DNA from: an uncultured Saprospiraceae bacterium
GTDB taxonomy: Bacteria; Bacteroidota; Bacteroidia; Chitinophagales; Saprospiraceae
DNA: 64,000 bases
Direction: 5' to 3'
Assembly (NCBI GenBank): GCA_937951615.1
Contig: CALFBH010000023.1
Location: 1 to 64,000 of the forward strand
The notes below the pieces were generated by a model, which ran no database searches, had not been told where the DNA came from, and was given only the letters and a program-made list of their open reading frames with translations. The translations under genes and the position numbers were made by a program. Shown here one piece after another: positions 1-8,857 of this stretch. Numbering within the stretch: position 1 is the first letter of the stretch; each line of letters starts with the position of its first letter.

Positions 1-39
1 AGCCTCTTCATTTTAGCAGTTTAAGGTATTAATACTTCG

Positions 40-110
40 AAATTCGGTGTTCGATATTCGTTATTCGACATTCAAAATGTACTGATTTATTTAGTGCCGA
101 AAGGCACTAG
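40..110. repeat. ATTCGA-type tandem repeat plus GAAA-loop hairpin
   Basis: Imperfect copies of ATTCGATATTCG/TTATTCGACATTC at 40-76 are followed by a perfect hairpin at 92-109 (TAGTGCC, loop GAAA, GGCACTA). The hairpin contains the stop codon of the SDR gene on the minus strand, so it could also act as its 3' end. The same hairpin core recurs at 2760-2779 and in reduced form at 44130-44141. Related ATTCGACATTC words recur at 43524-43555. Confidence 0.6.
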
Positions 111-865
111 GCTGTAATCCCCCCATCAATAGGCAAAGCCAACCCCGTAACAAAACTAGATTTATCAGAACACAACCAGAGAATCGCGTTAGCAATTTCC
201 AGCGTAGTACCAAAACGTCTCATCGGAATAGCAGCTTTCAATTTATCAGATAAGCCCGCAGAAAAATCATCCATAACTTCTGGATCAAACAAAGGCGTCA
301 CCGTAAAAGCGGGACATATAGCATTGATGCGAATATTCTTCCGAGCATACTCCATGGCGGCTGTTTTGGTCATCCCCACAACGGCGTGTTTGCTGGCTAC
401 ATAAGGCAGGCTATTGGGAAGTCCTTTCAGTCCGGCAACCGACGCAGTGTTCACAATCACCCCGCCTTGCTGTTTTTGCATCTGCTGCAATTCCAATTTC
501 ATACAATAAAAAACACCGGAAGCATTGATCGCCATCACCTTATCCCAGTCGGGAGGACTGATGTCGGCAGCACGAGCATAAGAGCCGCCTATACCTGCAT
601 TATTTACGGCAATATCAATACGTTCAAACTTGCTGATGGTCGTATGGATTAAGCTTTCAACCTCCTCATATTTGGCGACATTGGCTTTGATGAAAATAGC
701 TTTTCCGCCTTCAGCTTCTATTTGTTGTACCGTTTCCTGCCCACCTTTTTCATTGATGTCGGACACGATAACTGTACCTCCTGCTTTCGCAAATTCAAAA
801 GCGGTTACACGTCCAATACCCGAACCTGCGCCAGTGATTAAAATAATTTTATTGCTAAATTCCAT
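107..865 (-). CDS. SDR family NAD(P)-dependent oxidoreductase
   Basis: This is a classical short-chain dehydrogenase/reductase of 252 aa. The Rossmann motif TGAGSGIG is at residues 11-18, NNAG at 88-91, the catalytic Ser at about 142 and the YVASK active site with Tyr155 and Lys159. The reading frame could start 24 bases further upstream (889), but the Met at 865 puts the glycine motif at the usual distance from the N-terminus, so I prefer it. The C-terminus (GLALPIDGG) is typical of the glucose/3-oxoacyl dehydrogenase-like branch. The substrate cannot be told. It is divergent from the acyl-CoA synthetase gene, which fits a lipid-metabolism neighbourhood but does not prove it. Confidence 0.9.
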   Translation of the reverse strand: MEFSNKIILITGAGSGIGRVTAFEFAKAGGTVIVSDINEKGGQETVQQIEAEGGKAIFIKANVAKYEEVESLIHTTISKFERIDIAVNNAGIGGSYARAADISPPDWDKVMAINASGVFYCMKLELQQMQKQQGGVIVNTASVAGLKGLPNSLPYVASKHAVVGMTKTAAMEYARKNIRINAICPAFTVTPLFDPEVMDDFSAGLSDKLKAAIPMRRFGTTLEIANAILWLCSDKSSFVTGLALPIDGGITA

Positions 866-897
866 CTTGTATTTTTTCAATTTAATCATAAAGGTAA

Positions 898-966
898 TTA
901 AGTTTAAAGGTTTGGCGAAGCCAAATATTGAATTTAAACTTAAACTTCGACTTAAACTTAAACTTA
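898..966. repeat. ACTTAA-arm inverted repeat element with TTTGGC-GAA-GCCAAA core
   Basis: AAGTTTAA (900-907) lies left of a 6-bp hairpin at 911-925 (TTTGGC, loop GAA, GCCAAA). Several copies of AACTTAA in the opposite sense follow up to about 965. It sits between two divergent genes. Related ACTTAA arms occur at 7350-7416, 12192-12226, 19403-19436 and 31797-31809. Confidence 0.6.
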
Positions 967-994
967 CTATACTATAATTTTACATCGACTTTTT

Positions 995-1002
995 TATCTT
1001 TG
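995..1002 (+). promoter_or_regulatory. Bacteroidota -7 element candidate
   Basis: TATCTTTG matches the TAnnTTTG consensus of Bacteroidota housekeeping promoters and lies 52 bases before the acyl-CoA synthetase start. I do not see a clean TTG at the expected upstream distance, so only the -7 half is supported. Confidence 0.5.
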
Positions 1003-1054
1003 ACAAAATAAAAACCAACAAACACTATTTAAAAACCAATTAATAAAAGGAATC

Positions 1055-2716
1055 ATGGACAATATAGAATTTAGTTTTTATAAATGGGAAGAAAAGACGC
1101 CCAATGCACCATTTCTCAGACAACCATTTGGCGACAAATGGGAAATTTACACCTGGTCAGAGGTCGGGCAGATGGCTCGAAAACTGGCTACAGGTTTACA
1201 ATCCTTAGGCTTGCCGCCCAAGAGTCATATTGGGTTGATTTCCAAAAATTGCAGAGAATGGGTGATTGCTGATTTGGCTATTGTGATGGCGGGTTATGTC
1301 TCTGTTCCTTTGTATCCGACCTTGCAGGCAGCTGCGATTGAAGAATTAATGAACCTAGGTGATGTGCAGGCTGTATTTGCTGGGAAGATAGACGACTGGG
1401 AGAGCATGAAGGGCGGTATTGAAGCCGATATGCCTGTAATTGCATTCCCACATTATAAAGGCAGTGCCAAAGTAGATAGGGGAGAGCAGTGGTTTGATTT
1501 TATCAATAAATTTGAACCTATAGCCAAAAAGCCGACCCACAAACCAGATGACATCTGGACGATTATTTTTACTTCTGGTACAACGGGAACACCTAAAGGT
1601 GTCGTACTGACCTATAAAAACCTAGAAGCGACTAAAGCTGTAGTTGAGCAAAATAATATTGTGAAAGTTTCGGAAACTGGTGATAATCATTTCTTTTCAT
1701 TCCTACCGATGAATCACATTGCAGAACGAGTTGTTGTAGAGCAAACCTGTTTCCGTTATGGCGGCATGATTTCTTTTGCAGAATCACTGGATACTTTTGT
1801 GAAAAACCTACAAGAAACACAACCCACACTCTTCTTTGCTGTACCGCGCATCTGGACAAAATTCCAATTAGGTGTATTGGCAAAAATGCCACAAAAAAAG
1901 CTAGACACGCTGCTTAGAATTCCAATTATATCTGGCATTGTCAAAAAGAAATTGCGTAAAGGCTTAGGTTTAAATAATGCAAGAGGCACCTTGTCGGGCG
2001 CAGCATCTATTCCAGAAGATTTGAAAAACTGGTACAAAAGGCTGGGGATTCCAATGGGAGAAGGTTACGGCATGACAGAAAATTGTGCGATGTGTACCTC
2101 CTTACCTGGTGAAGACATAAAGCCCGGTTCTGTAGGAAAAGCTTTGCCAACTGTAGAACTGAGAATTGATGAAGAAACAGGTGAAATCATGATGAAATCG
2201 CCTTTTGTGATGAAAGAGTATTATAAATCTCCAGTAAAAACAAAAGAAGTGCTGGACAATGGCTGGCTACGTACTGGCGATCAGGGACGATTGGATGAGG
2301 ACGGTTATTTGTACATTACCGGACGGGTAAAAGATACTTTCAAAACGGGTAAAGGGAAATTTATCGTACCAGGGCCAATAGAAAGACAATTTGAAAACAA
2401 TGAAAATATCGAACAGCTTTGTCTACTAGGTTTAGGCTGTCCACAACCCATTTTGCTGGTTGTTCCTTCTGAAATTGGGCAAGCAAAACCCAAAGAAGAA
2501 TTGATGAAAAATCTTGACGATAATCTGGAAACCGTAAATACTAAATTACCAAATTATCAAAAAGTATCTACAATTGTTGTGGTCAAAGATATTTGGGATG
2601 TATCCAATAATTTACTGACACCGACACTCAAGGTAAAAAGGAATGTCATGAACCAAAGGTATAATGATTTGTTATTGGGCTGGCACGAGAAAGAGGATAA
2701 GGTAGTTTGGGAATAG
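1055..2716 (+). CDS. AMP-dependent synthetase / long-chain acyl-CoA ligase
   Basis: This is a 553-aa member of the ANL (acyl-adenylate-forming) superfamily, activating a fatty acid to acyl-CoA through an acyl-AMP intermediate. The P-loop-like motif TSGTTGTPKG lies at residues 173-182, GYGMTE at about 337-342, and the TGD hinge region in the 'WLRTGDQGRLDEDGYLYITGR' neighbourhood. Overall layout follows the COG1022 (FAA1-like) long-chain branch rather than acetyl-CoA synthetase. The acyl-CoA dehydrogenase at 3443 may use its product, a fatty-acid degradation link based on proximity only. Confidence 0.92.
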   Translation: MDNIEFSFYKWEEKTPNAPFLRQPFGDKWEIYTWSEVGQMARKLATGLQSLGLPPKSHIGLISKNCREWVIADLAIVMAGYVSVPLYPTLQAAAIEELMNLGDVQAVFAGKIDDWESMKGGIEADMPVIAFPHYKGSAKVDRGEQWFDFINKFEPIAKKPTHKPDDIWTIIFTSGTTGTPKGVVLTYKNLEATKAVVEQNNIVKVSETGDNHFFSFLPMNHIAERVVVEQTCFRYGGMISFAESLDTFVKNLQETQPTLFFAVPRIWTKFQLGVLAKMPQKKLDTLLRIPIISGIVKKKLRKGLGLNNARGTLSGAASIPEDLKNWYKRLGIPMGEGYGMTENCAMCTSLPGEDIKPGSVGKALPTVELRIDEETGEIMMKSPFVMKEYYKSPVKTKEVLDNGWLRTGDQGRLDEDGYLYITGRVKDTFKTGKGKFIVPGPIERQFENNENIEQLCLLGLGCPQPILLVVPSEIGQAKPKEELMKNLDDNLETVNTKLPNYQKVSTIVVVKDIWDVSNNLLTPTLKVKRNVMNQRYNDLLLGWHEKEDKVVWE

Positions 2717-2717
2717 G

Positions 2718-2832
2718 GTCGATGGTCGATGGTCGATGGTCGATGGTCGATGGTCGATGCGAGTGCCTTTCGGCACTCGACTAAATGCACTTTACGTCCT
2801 GTCTATGGACTATCGACTATGGACCATCGACC
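2718..2832. repeat. TGGTCGA-arm inverted repeat element with CGAGTGCC-TTTC-GGCACTCG core
   Basis: Six or more tandem GGTCGAT heptamers (2719-2758) lead into a perfect 8-bp hairpin at 2760-2779. The right arm (about 2808-2832) carries ATCGACTATGGACCATCGACC, the reverse-complement word. A near copy lies at 44101-44199, and further relatives at 3368-3405 and 33525-33658. The element starts a few bases after the ligase stop codon. Confidence 0.75.
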
Positions 2833-2905
2833 AACTGCTTCACTATTCAGAATTGCAAAAACCAACCACTTGAACATAAATTGAACAATCAAAAAACAAA
2901 ATAAT

Positions 2906-3275
2906 ATGGCCTTTAAATTTGAAGAGTTAAAGGTGTGGCAGAAAGCTATTGATTATACCAGTGATATTCATGATTTAACAAGAACATTTCCCAAAGACGA
3001 ATTATATATTTTGACTGCACAGATTAAAAGAGCTGCGGGACTCTATTGCGCTCAATATAGCAGAAGGTTCTACAGGTCAGTCTAATAAAGAATTTTCTAA
3101 ATTTTTGGGCTATGCTATTCGTTCAGGAATAGAAGTAGTGTCTTGTCTGCATATTGGGAGAAAAAGAGCCTTAATTTCAGAAAAAGATTTTGAGTGGTTT
3201 TATAAAGAATTGAGTGCTATAATAAAAATGACGCAGGGATTAAGGAATGCCGTTGATAAAAGTATAAAACCATAA
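2906..3275 (+). pseudogene. Four-helix bundle protein (23S rRNA intervening-sequence family), frameshifted
   Basis: From ATG at 2906 the frame gives MAFKFEELKVWQKAIDYT, the hallmark start of the four-helix bundle family found in 23S rRNA intervening sequences and as stand-alone genes. The frame breaks at a GGG run (3037-3039). Removing one G restores DSIALNIAEGSTGQSNKEFS and continues to the stop at 3273-3275. The repaired protein would be 122 aa, a normal length for the family. The break is a single-base event, so a sequencing error or a recent mutation are both possible. The molecular function of the family is not firmly known. Confidence 0.8.
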
Positions 3276-3284
3276 CAAATGTTT

Positions 3285-3410
3285 ACGTTCATAGTACATA
3301 GCTGAAATTTTACAGGCATTTTGCAAAGCAAAATGAAATACTGAAATAGCCTGAATACTAAAAGACAGCTATCGACCATCGACTATGGACTATCGACCAC
3401 TGATCACCTG
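3285..3410. repeat. Repeat element with CATTTTGC-AAA-GCAAAATG core and TCGA arm
   Basis: A perfect 8-bp hairpin at 3317-3335 is followed by CTATCGACCATCGACTATGG words (3368-3405). It belongs to the same family as 2718-2832 and 33525-33658, but its left arm is degenerate. Apart from the frameshifted gene and these repeats I see nothing else in 2717-3442. Confidence 0.6.
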
Positions 3411-3442
3411 AAAATAAATAGAAGACTAGTAAAAACATAAAT

Positions 3443-4654
3443 ATGAACTTTGAGTACACAGAAAAATCAAAAGCCCTGCAAGCACGGGTTGATCGTTTTA
3501 TGCAGGATCACATTTTTCCGATAGAACAGGAGTATTATGAATTTGTAGAGGAAAATTTATGGCAGATTTTTCCAGGGCAGGAGCAACTCAAAGAACTGGC
3601 AAAAGCAGAAGGACTGTGGAATTTGTTTCTACCCAAAGAATATAATGATTTTAGTCCAGGACTGACGAATCTAGAATACGCACCACTAGCTGAATTGATG
3701 GGCAGAGTACTTTGGTCTTCCCAGATTTTCAATTGTTCAGCACCAGATACGGGCAATATGGAAGTATTGGCAAAATACGGCAATTCAGCACAGCAGGAAC
3801 AATGGCTCAAGCCACTCATGGCAGGAAAAATCCGTTCAGCATTTTTGATGACTGAGCCAGCCGTGGCTTCTTCTGACGCTACAAATATCGAAACCTCTAT
3901 CGTACGCGATGGCGACGAATACGTCATCAATGGGCGCAAATGGTGGTCATCAGGCGCCATGAATCCTGACACTAAGATCTATGTCGTCATGGGTAAAACA
4001 GACCCGACGGCACAGCGTCATGTACAACAAAGCATGATACTCGTACCAGCAGGAACACCAGGTGTGAAGGTGATTCGTCCTTTGAAAGTATTCGGAGCAG
4101 TGGATTCACCAGAAGGACATGCCGAGGTCGAACTCAAAAATGTGCGTGTACCAGCGAGTAATTTATTGGTAGAAGAGGGGAGTGGTTTTGCCATTGCACA
4201 AGGTAGACTTGGGCCTGGTCGAATTCATCATTGTATGCGCCTCATTGGAGCTGCTCAACGGGCTTTAGATTTGATGTGTGTACGGGTAGCACAAAGAGAA
4301 ACCTTTGGAAAAAGAATTGCAGATTATAGCAGCATTCGTCAGGATATTGCCAAGTCGAGATGTGAAATTCAACAGGCACGCTTACTGACCCTATCGGCGG
4401 CTGACAAGATTGACCGTTTTGGTATCAAAGGCGCGAAAGACCTGATCGCCATGATAAAAATAGTCGTGCCTATGATGACCTGCACAGTAGTCGACAGAGC
4501 CATTCAGGCACATGGTGGCCTGGGCGTTTGTCAGGATACACCACTAGCAGGTTTTTGGTTGTATGGCAGATCAATTCGCATTGCCGATGGGCCTGATGAA
4601 GTGCACATGTATCAGCTTGGACGCAATACGGTGAAGAGTATGATGAAGGCCTAA
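3443..4654 (+). CDS. Acyl-CoA dehydrogenase family protein
   Basis: This is a 403-aa FAD-dependent acyl-CoA dehydrogenase. The N-terminal helical domain is followed by '[16 protein letters not shown]', which matches the substrate/flavin signature of the family, and by the C-terminal helical domain with '[13 protein letters not shown]' and '[15 protein letters not shown]'. The end '[13 protein letters not shown]' is typical of the longer ACAD10/11-like branch. It would catalyse alpha,beta-dehydrogenation of an acyl-CoA and pass electrons to ETF. The acyl-CoA ligase at 1055 is the nearest functional partner. Its own promoter cannot be identified because the upstream region is repeat-rich. Confidence 0.93.
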   Translation: MNFEYTEKSKALQARVDRFMQDHIFPIEQEYYEFVEENLWQIFPGQEQLKELAKAEGLWNLFLPKEYNDFSPGLTNLEYAPLAELMGRVLWSSQIFNCSAPDTGNMEVLAKYGNSAQQEQWLKPLMAGKIRSAFLMTEPAVASSDATNIETSIVRDGDEYVINGRKWWSSGAMNPDTKIYVVMGKTDPTAQRHVQQSMILVPAGTPGVKVIRPLKVFGAVDSPEGHAEVELKNVRVPASNLLVEEGSGFAIAQGRLGPGRIHHCMRLIGAAQRALDLMCVRVAQRETFGKRIADYSSIRQDIAKSRCEIQQARLLTLSAADKIDRFGIKGAKDLIAMIKIVVPMMTCTVVDRAIQAHGGLGVCQDTPLAGFWLYGRSIRIADGPDEVHMYQLGRNTVKSMMKA

Positions 4655-4655
4655 G

Positions 4656-4703
4656 AATATCGAATATTGAGCAGGGGAATATTGAATATCGAAATAAGAT
4701 GTG
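4656..4703. repeat. GAATATCG/ATATTGA palindromic repeat words
   Basis: The words GAATATCGAATATTGA and ATATTGAATATCG face each other around a short GC-containing spacer directly after the acyl-CoA dehydrogenase stop codon. This is a small member of the inverted short-repeat intergenic elements seen elsewhere in the window. Confidence 0.45.
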
Positions 4704-4721
4704 TACAGTGGGTTGATTGAT

Positions 4722-5370
4722 TTAAATAAATAATCGCCGAAATTCGATTAAGCACGGTGGATTGAAACCCACCGCTTTTGCGAACAGTAAGGTATATTTC
4801 GCAAAAGCGTAGGACTTCAGTTTATATTCTGCGGGGCTAAGTCCAAAAGTTGCGGTTGAAATTTCCGCTGTCAAAATAGAGTATTCGATGCCTTTTTTTA
4901 CACCTCGTGTTCGCCATTCATCTGTCAGTTTTCCACGTATTTCGATAGATTGCAGTCGCTTGGCTATCCAGTCGTCGCTATAACCCAATTCCTGATAATA
5001 TCGCCTTGCCCGTTCTGCTGCCAGTTCTGGATTTTCAATCTCCTGAATACGCTCATATCCGACCTTCGCCAGCCATTGTTTGAATGGCTCTGCCTTTGGC
5101 GATGGGATGGACTGGATGATGCGAAATAGTCCTTCTGTATTCGATGCATTCATCTTACGGTTTTTGCCATCCTTTGCTAACATCTCAAGGGGGGTACAAA
5201 TTGTACCCCAGTTGCGATTGAGTTCTTTGTCTCGACTTCTCATACGTTTTACATATTGCCTAGTGTCTTTGCTTTCTGTCAGCACAGCTATAACATCAAC
5301 AACAGCAAACCACCATTCGTCATTATGCCAAATGCGGCGGATTTCTTTTTCTTGAAAAACAAAACAAAAA
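4722..5370 (-). pseudogene. Bro-N / DinD-like protein remnant, truncated at both ends
   Basis: The translated core (FQEKEIRRIWHNDEWWFAVV, later NTEGLFRIIQSIPSPKAEPF and WLAKVGYERIQEIENPELAA) matches the Bro-N family found in DinD-like and phage-antirepressor-like proteins. No start codon lies upstream of the conserved FQEKEIRR. The open frame runs instead into the sppA terminator hairpin (5372-5397), where the residues are cysteine/phenylalanine-rich translation of the T-tract. After 'SPAEYK' the sequence leaves the family and reads through a palindromic repeat (4755-4809). I therefore read it as a two-ended remnant. An internal Met could still allow a short product. Confidence 0.7.
4755..4809. 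repeat. Two adjacent hairpins
   Basis: ACGGTGG...CCACCG forms one hairpin (4755-4773) and a perfect 12-bp inverted repeat follows: CGCTTTTGCGAA at 4773-4784 and TTCGCAAAAGCG at 4798-4809 with a 13-base spacer. They lie in the diverged 3' part of the Bro-N remnant, so an insertion of a palindromic element may have truncated that gene. Confidence 0.6.
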
Positions 5371-5397
5371 AAGCAGCAAGGCCAAAGCCTTACTGCT
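5361..5397 (-). terminator. Intrinsic terminator of sppA
   Basis: On the minus strand AGCAGTAAGGC (5397-5387), loop TTTG, GCCTTGCTGCT (5382-5372) forms an 11-bp stem with one mismatch, directly followed by a T-rich tract (TTTTTTTGTTTTG). It lies 34 bases after the sppA stop. Confidence 0.85.
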
Positions 5398-5430
5398 AAC
5401 AAAAATCTATCGTATTATAATGAGAAAGTC

Positions 5431-7203
5431 TTATTTAATATCAATCCGGTAAGGCAGTCTTGCCTGTACCCCTTTCATATTTTTAATTTCTTTTGCATAC
5501 TCATAGTACTGATACAATTCATCGCCCATCTCTGCCTTCAGAGCGGCTTTTGTAGTTTCCTTGCCCGATAATTTATCAATAAACTGCTGAATAGGATCTT
5601 TAGTCTGTGGATACTCTTTGATACGATAATTCTCCAGCTCAGCCAGTTCTGCTGCTGCTGCTATGGCGTCATTCAATCCACCCAGCTCATCTACCAACCC
5701 TAGCTCTTTTGCTTTTTTACCAGTCCAAACCCGTCCCTGTGCAACCTCATTGACTTGTTCTTTGGTCATTTCCCGACCATCAGCGACACGTTTTAGGAAG
5801 TAATCGTAAAAGTCATCCACACTTTGCTGAATAATCGCACCTTCCTGAGCATTGATTTCATAAAAAGGAGAACCCAGTACCGCATATTTTCCTGTTTTCA
5901 CTGTATCGAAAGTAATACCGACTTCTTTTTCCATAAACTTGTCTAAGCTTGGCAACAAACCAAATACGCCGATAGAACCTGTAATGGTATTTGGTTCGGC
6001 AAATACTTTGTCACTTTCGCAGGCAATATAATAACCACCCGAGGCTGCGACGTCGCCCATAGAAACGACCACGTTTTTACCATCTTCCTGAGCTTTGACC
6101 AACTCGCGCCAGATGATCTCAGAAGCCAGTCCGCTACCGCCGCCTGAATTGACGCGCAGTACGATGGCTTTGATTTTATCGTCTTCACGAATTTTGCGAA
6201 TCATCTTGCCATAACGGTCACCACCAATAGAGCCAGATTCTCCTTCTCCATCCACAATAGTACCTTCTGCATAGACAACAGCGATTTTATCTTTGATTTT
6301 AAAATTTGTTTTCTTCTTCATGCCTTTGTGGAATTTCTTCAAAGACAAGGCTTCAATTTTATCGTCCTCTTCCAGTCCAAGACGGTCGCGCAGGTCGGTC
6401 AGCACTTCATCTTTATAAGCCAGTTTATCCACTAAACCATAACTAACGGCATCCTCAGCTCTACGAATCAGCAATTCATCAGCAATCTTTTTAAGTTCGC
6501 TGGCAGATTTGCCACGACTTTTCGCCATGTCCACCAAAAACATATCATAATTTTCACCGAGATATTCACGAACCTGAAGACGATTCTCCTCACTCATATT
6601 TTTGCGGCGGAAAGGCTCGGTTGCACTTTTGAATTTACCAGCATAAAACACCTGAGCTTTGATGCCCCATCTGTCCAGCATGTCTTTGAAAAATGGAATT
6701 TGCGCAGCAAAACCACTCATCTGCAAACCACCAGCAGGATTGAGATATACCTTGTCGGCAACAGAAGCCATATAGTATTCTCCCTGTGAATAACGGTTGC
6801 CATAAGCAACAATAAATTTACCATCAGACTTGAAATCTTCCAATGCTGCACGTACTGTACTCATGGTCGCCATACCTGCAGAAGGATTGCTCAACTCCAT
6901 ATAAATACCTTTGATATTGTCATTCTCTTTGGCATTTTTAATGGTTTCCAATATATCGGTCAAGCCTAATGGCTGATCTTGGCTGAAACTTTCCAGATCA
7001 AAAGCACTTTGAGCGGTATTACCCGTTTTCTCGGGAATAGCTTCTGAAAGAGATAGTTTCAAAACGGAATTGGCTTTGATTTTTACTTTGTCGGCACTTT
7101 TACCCATCGAACTGGCCACGCCACCCATGATGGCGAAAACCCCAAATATCGCTAAGATCGTTCCGAGGCAAGAGGCGAATATGAACTTAAAAAATTGCTT
7201 CAT
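5431..7203 (-). CDS. sppA: Signal peptide peptidase SppA, 67-kDa type
   Basis: This is a 590-aa membrane-anchored serine protease of family S49 with two tandem S49 domains, the long E. coli-like form. A single N-terminal membrane segment (about residues 7-30) is followed by the first domain, whose 'YAGKFKSATEPFRR' carries the catalytic Lys (around residue 195). The second domain has 'GDVAASGGYYIACESDKVFA' with the nucleophile Ser around residue 390. The enzyme degrades cleaved signal peptides in the membrane. It is monocistronic, with its own terminator. Confidence 0.95.
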   Translation of the reverse strand: MKQFFKFIFASCLGTILAIFGVFAIMGGVASSMGKSADKVKIKANSVLKLSLSEAIPEKTGNTAQSAFDLESFSQDQPLGLTDILETIKNAKENDNIKGIYMELSNPSAGMATMSTVRAALEDFKSDGKFIVAYGNRYSQGEYYMASVADKVYLNPAGGLQMSGFAAQIPFFKDMLDRWGIKAQVFYAGKFKSATEPFRRKNMSEENRLQVREYLGENYDMFLVDMAKSRGKSASELKKIADELLIRRAEDAVSYGLVDKLAYKDEVLTDLRDRLGLEEDDKIEALSLKKFHKGMKKKTNFKIKDKIAVVYAEGTIVDGEGESGSIGGDRYGKMIRKIREDDKIKAIVLRVNSGGGSGLASEIIWRELVKAQEDGKNVVVSMGDVAASGGYYIACESDKVFAEPNTITGSIGVFGLLPSLDKFMEKEVGITFDTVKTGKYAVLGSPFYEINAQEGAIIQQSVDDFYDYFLKRVADGREMTKEQVNEVAQGRVWTGKKAKELGLVDELGGLNDAIAAAAELAELENYRIKEYPQTKDPIQQFIDKLSGKETTKAALKAEMGDELYQYYEYAKEIKNMKGVQARLPYRIDIK

Positions 7204-7349
7204 TACTTTTATAAGATTGGTTGTAAATAATAATATGGCTGCAATTTAAGAGCCTCTTAACTAAAAGCCTTAATTTTTAGACAAATAAGGGACTGACATA
7301 GACGTAATGAAGGATTGAAGAAAAAAATGTATTTTTGAGCCAGAATAAG

Positions 7350-7416
7350 TTTAAGTTTATCCTGATAATTATTAGGAAAGTTTAAGCTTACATCTTGAAC
7401 TTAAACTTAAACTTAA
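7350..7416. repeat. ACTTAA-arm inverted repeat before the TlpA-like gene
   Basis: AAGTTTAAGTTTA on the left and GAACTTAAACTTAAACTTAA on the right flank an AT-rich core with CCTGATAATTATTAGG. The right arm ends immediately at the ATG at 7418, so this repeat is the untranslated leader or immediate promoter region of that gene. A TATTTTTG box at 7330-7337 lies just upstream. Confidence 0.6.
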
Positions 7417-7417
7417 C

Positions 7418-8815
7418 ATGAAACGTATATTCTTATACCTGCCCTTTCTACTTTTATTTGCTTCTATTACTTGTGCGGATCGCACGATGAGTAGCGAGCC
7501 AGCTGGAAAAATACAGATCAAAGGCAACCTCGTTGGTTGTGCGAATACGGATTCTATCCGACTTTATCAGTGGATGGGCGTGGAGATGCAGCCTGTTGCG
7601 GCATCAGGATTAAAAGAAAAGAAAGGAATTTATAATTATAATTTCAAAATCGATGAGCTGCCTACAGGTTTTTATTTTATAGGAACAAGTCCTCAAATTG
7701 CCCGTCCGATTATTCTTGGAACGGAAGCCAAAGTAGAGTTGCGTGGGAAATGTGATTCTATTCCGCAAATGAAAGTACTAAAATCACCCGTCAATCAACT
7801 ACATGATAAAATTGTTGGTGAAAACGCCCAGATCAATCAGGAATTCAGTACGCTGATGCGCCAAATGCGCGGAGCTGCCCGCAATCCCAAGCTGAAAGAT
7901 CAATTGATGCCCAAGTTTGCCGACTTGGATGCGCGTCGAATGAAATTATACAATGAAACCAAAGCCAAAAGTCCTTTTTTGGGTAAAATGGTTGGACTCT
8001 ATACTTACCTGAATTTCCTGACCAATCAAGGCGATTATAAAACAGAAGGAGAATACTTCGCAGATAATTATTTTCAGTTTGCTGACTTGGCAGATCCTGA
8101 TTATGCGCGTATGCCCACCTTATTGCAGCAAATGCAGCCTTATGCACAAACGCTCGCACAGGTTGGTATGACGGTCGAAAAACAAAGCGAATATATTGAC
8201 AAGCTACTCCATACATCAGAAGCCAATCCAGCTACCTATAAGTCTGTCTTATTGGGAACAGTATTAGGCTATTCCAAATCAAAAGACAAGACCAATTTTG
8301 TAAAATATGGCGGACAACTCCTCTCAAGATATACGGATTTACATCCAAATTTTGTCGCACAAGTTGAGCAGCAAATCCAACAGGCCAGCAAACTGATGGT
8401 CGGCGCAGAAGCTCCCGAAATCACACAGGCGACACCCGATGGCAAAAGCTCCAGCCTCAGCGACCTGCGTGGAAAAGTAGTCTTATTAGATTTCTGGGCA
8501 AGCTGGTGTGGGCCATGTCGCCGTGACAATCCCAAAGTAGTCAAAATGTACAATAAGTATAAAAAACAGGGCTTTGAAGTGTTTGGAGTCAGCTTAGATG
8601 GGAATAAAGACCGCTGGCTCAAAGCCATTGAAAAAGACCAACTCACCTGGACACACGTCAGTGATCTGAAAAAATGGCAAAGCGCAGCCGCACAGCTATA
8701 TGGTGTCAAATCTATTCCACAAACTTTCCTATTGGATAAGGAAGGGAAAATATTAGCCAAAAACCTGAAAGGACCAGCTTTGGAACAGAAGATTCAGGAG
8801 GCTTTGAAGAATTAA
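7418..8815 (+). CDS. TlpA-like thiol-disulfide oxidoreductase with DUF4369-like N-terminus
   Basis: This 465-aa exported protein begins with a hydrophobic signal (residues 4-18) ending at Cys20, a loose lipobox. The N-terminal beta-rich part (IQIKGNLVGCANTDSIRLYQ) resembles the DUF4369 domain common in Bacteroidota TlpA proteins. A helical middle is followed by a thioredoxin-fold AhpC/TSA/TlpA domain from about residue 325. The active-site CGPC (Cys364 and Cys367) sits in 'DFWASWCGPCRRDN', and a cis-Pro is in 'VKSIPQTFLLD'. It probably reduces or isomerises disulfides in the periplasm or at the outer membrane. It is upstream of, and separate from, the LytTR gene. Confidence 0.88.
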   Translation: MKRIFLYLPFLLLFASITCADRTMSSEPAGKIQIKGNLVGCANTDSIRLYQWMGVEMQPVAASGLKEKKGIYNYNFKIDELPTGFYFIGTSPQIARPIILGTEAKVELRGKCDSIPQMKVLKSPVNQLHDKIVGENAQINQEFSTLMRQMRGAARNPKLKDQLMPKFADLDARRMKLYNETKAKSPFLGKMVGLYTYLNFLTNQGDYKTEGEYFADNYFQFADLADPDYARMPTLLQQMQPYAQTLAQVGMTVEKQSEYIDKLLHTSEANPATYKSVLLGTVLGYSKSKDKTNFVKYGGQLLSRYTDLHPNFVAQVEQQIQQASKLMVGAEAPEITQATPDGKSSSLSDLRGKVVLLDFWASWCGPCRRDNPKVVKMYNKYKKQGFEVFGVSLDGNKDRWLKAIEKDQLTWTHVSDLKKWQSAAAQLYGVKSIPQTFLLDKEGKILAKNLKGPALEQKIQEALKN

Positions 8816-8857
8816 TACACAGTTATTTTTTTGTTAATTGTTTGTTTTGATTATGTA

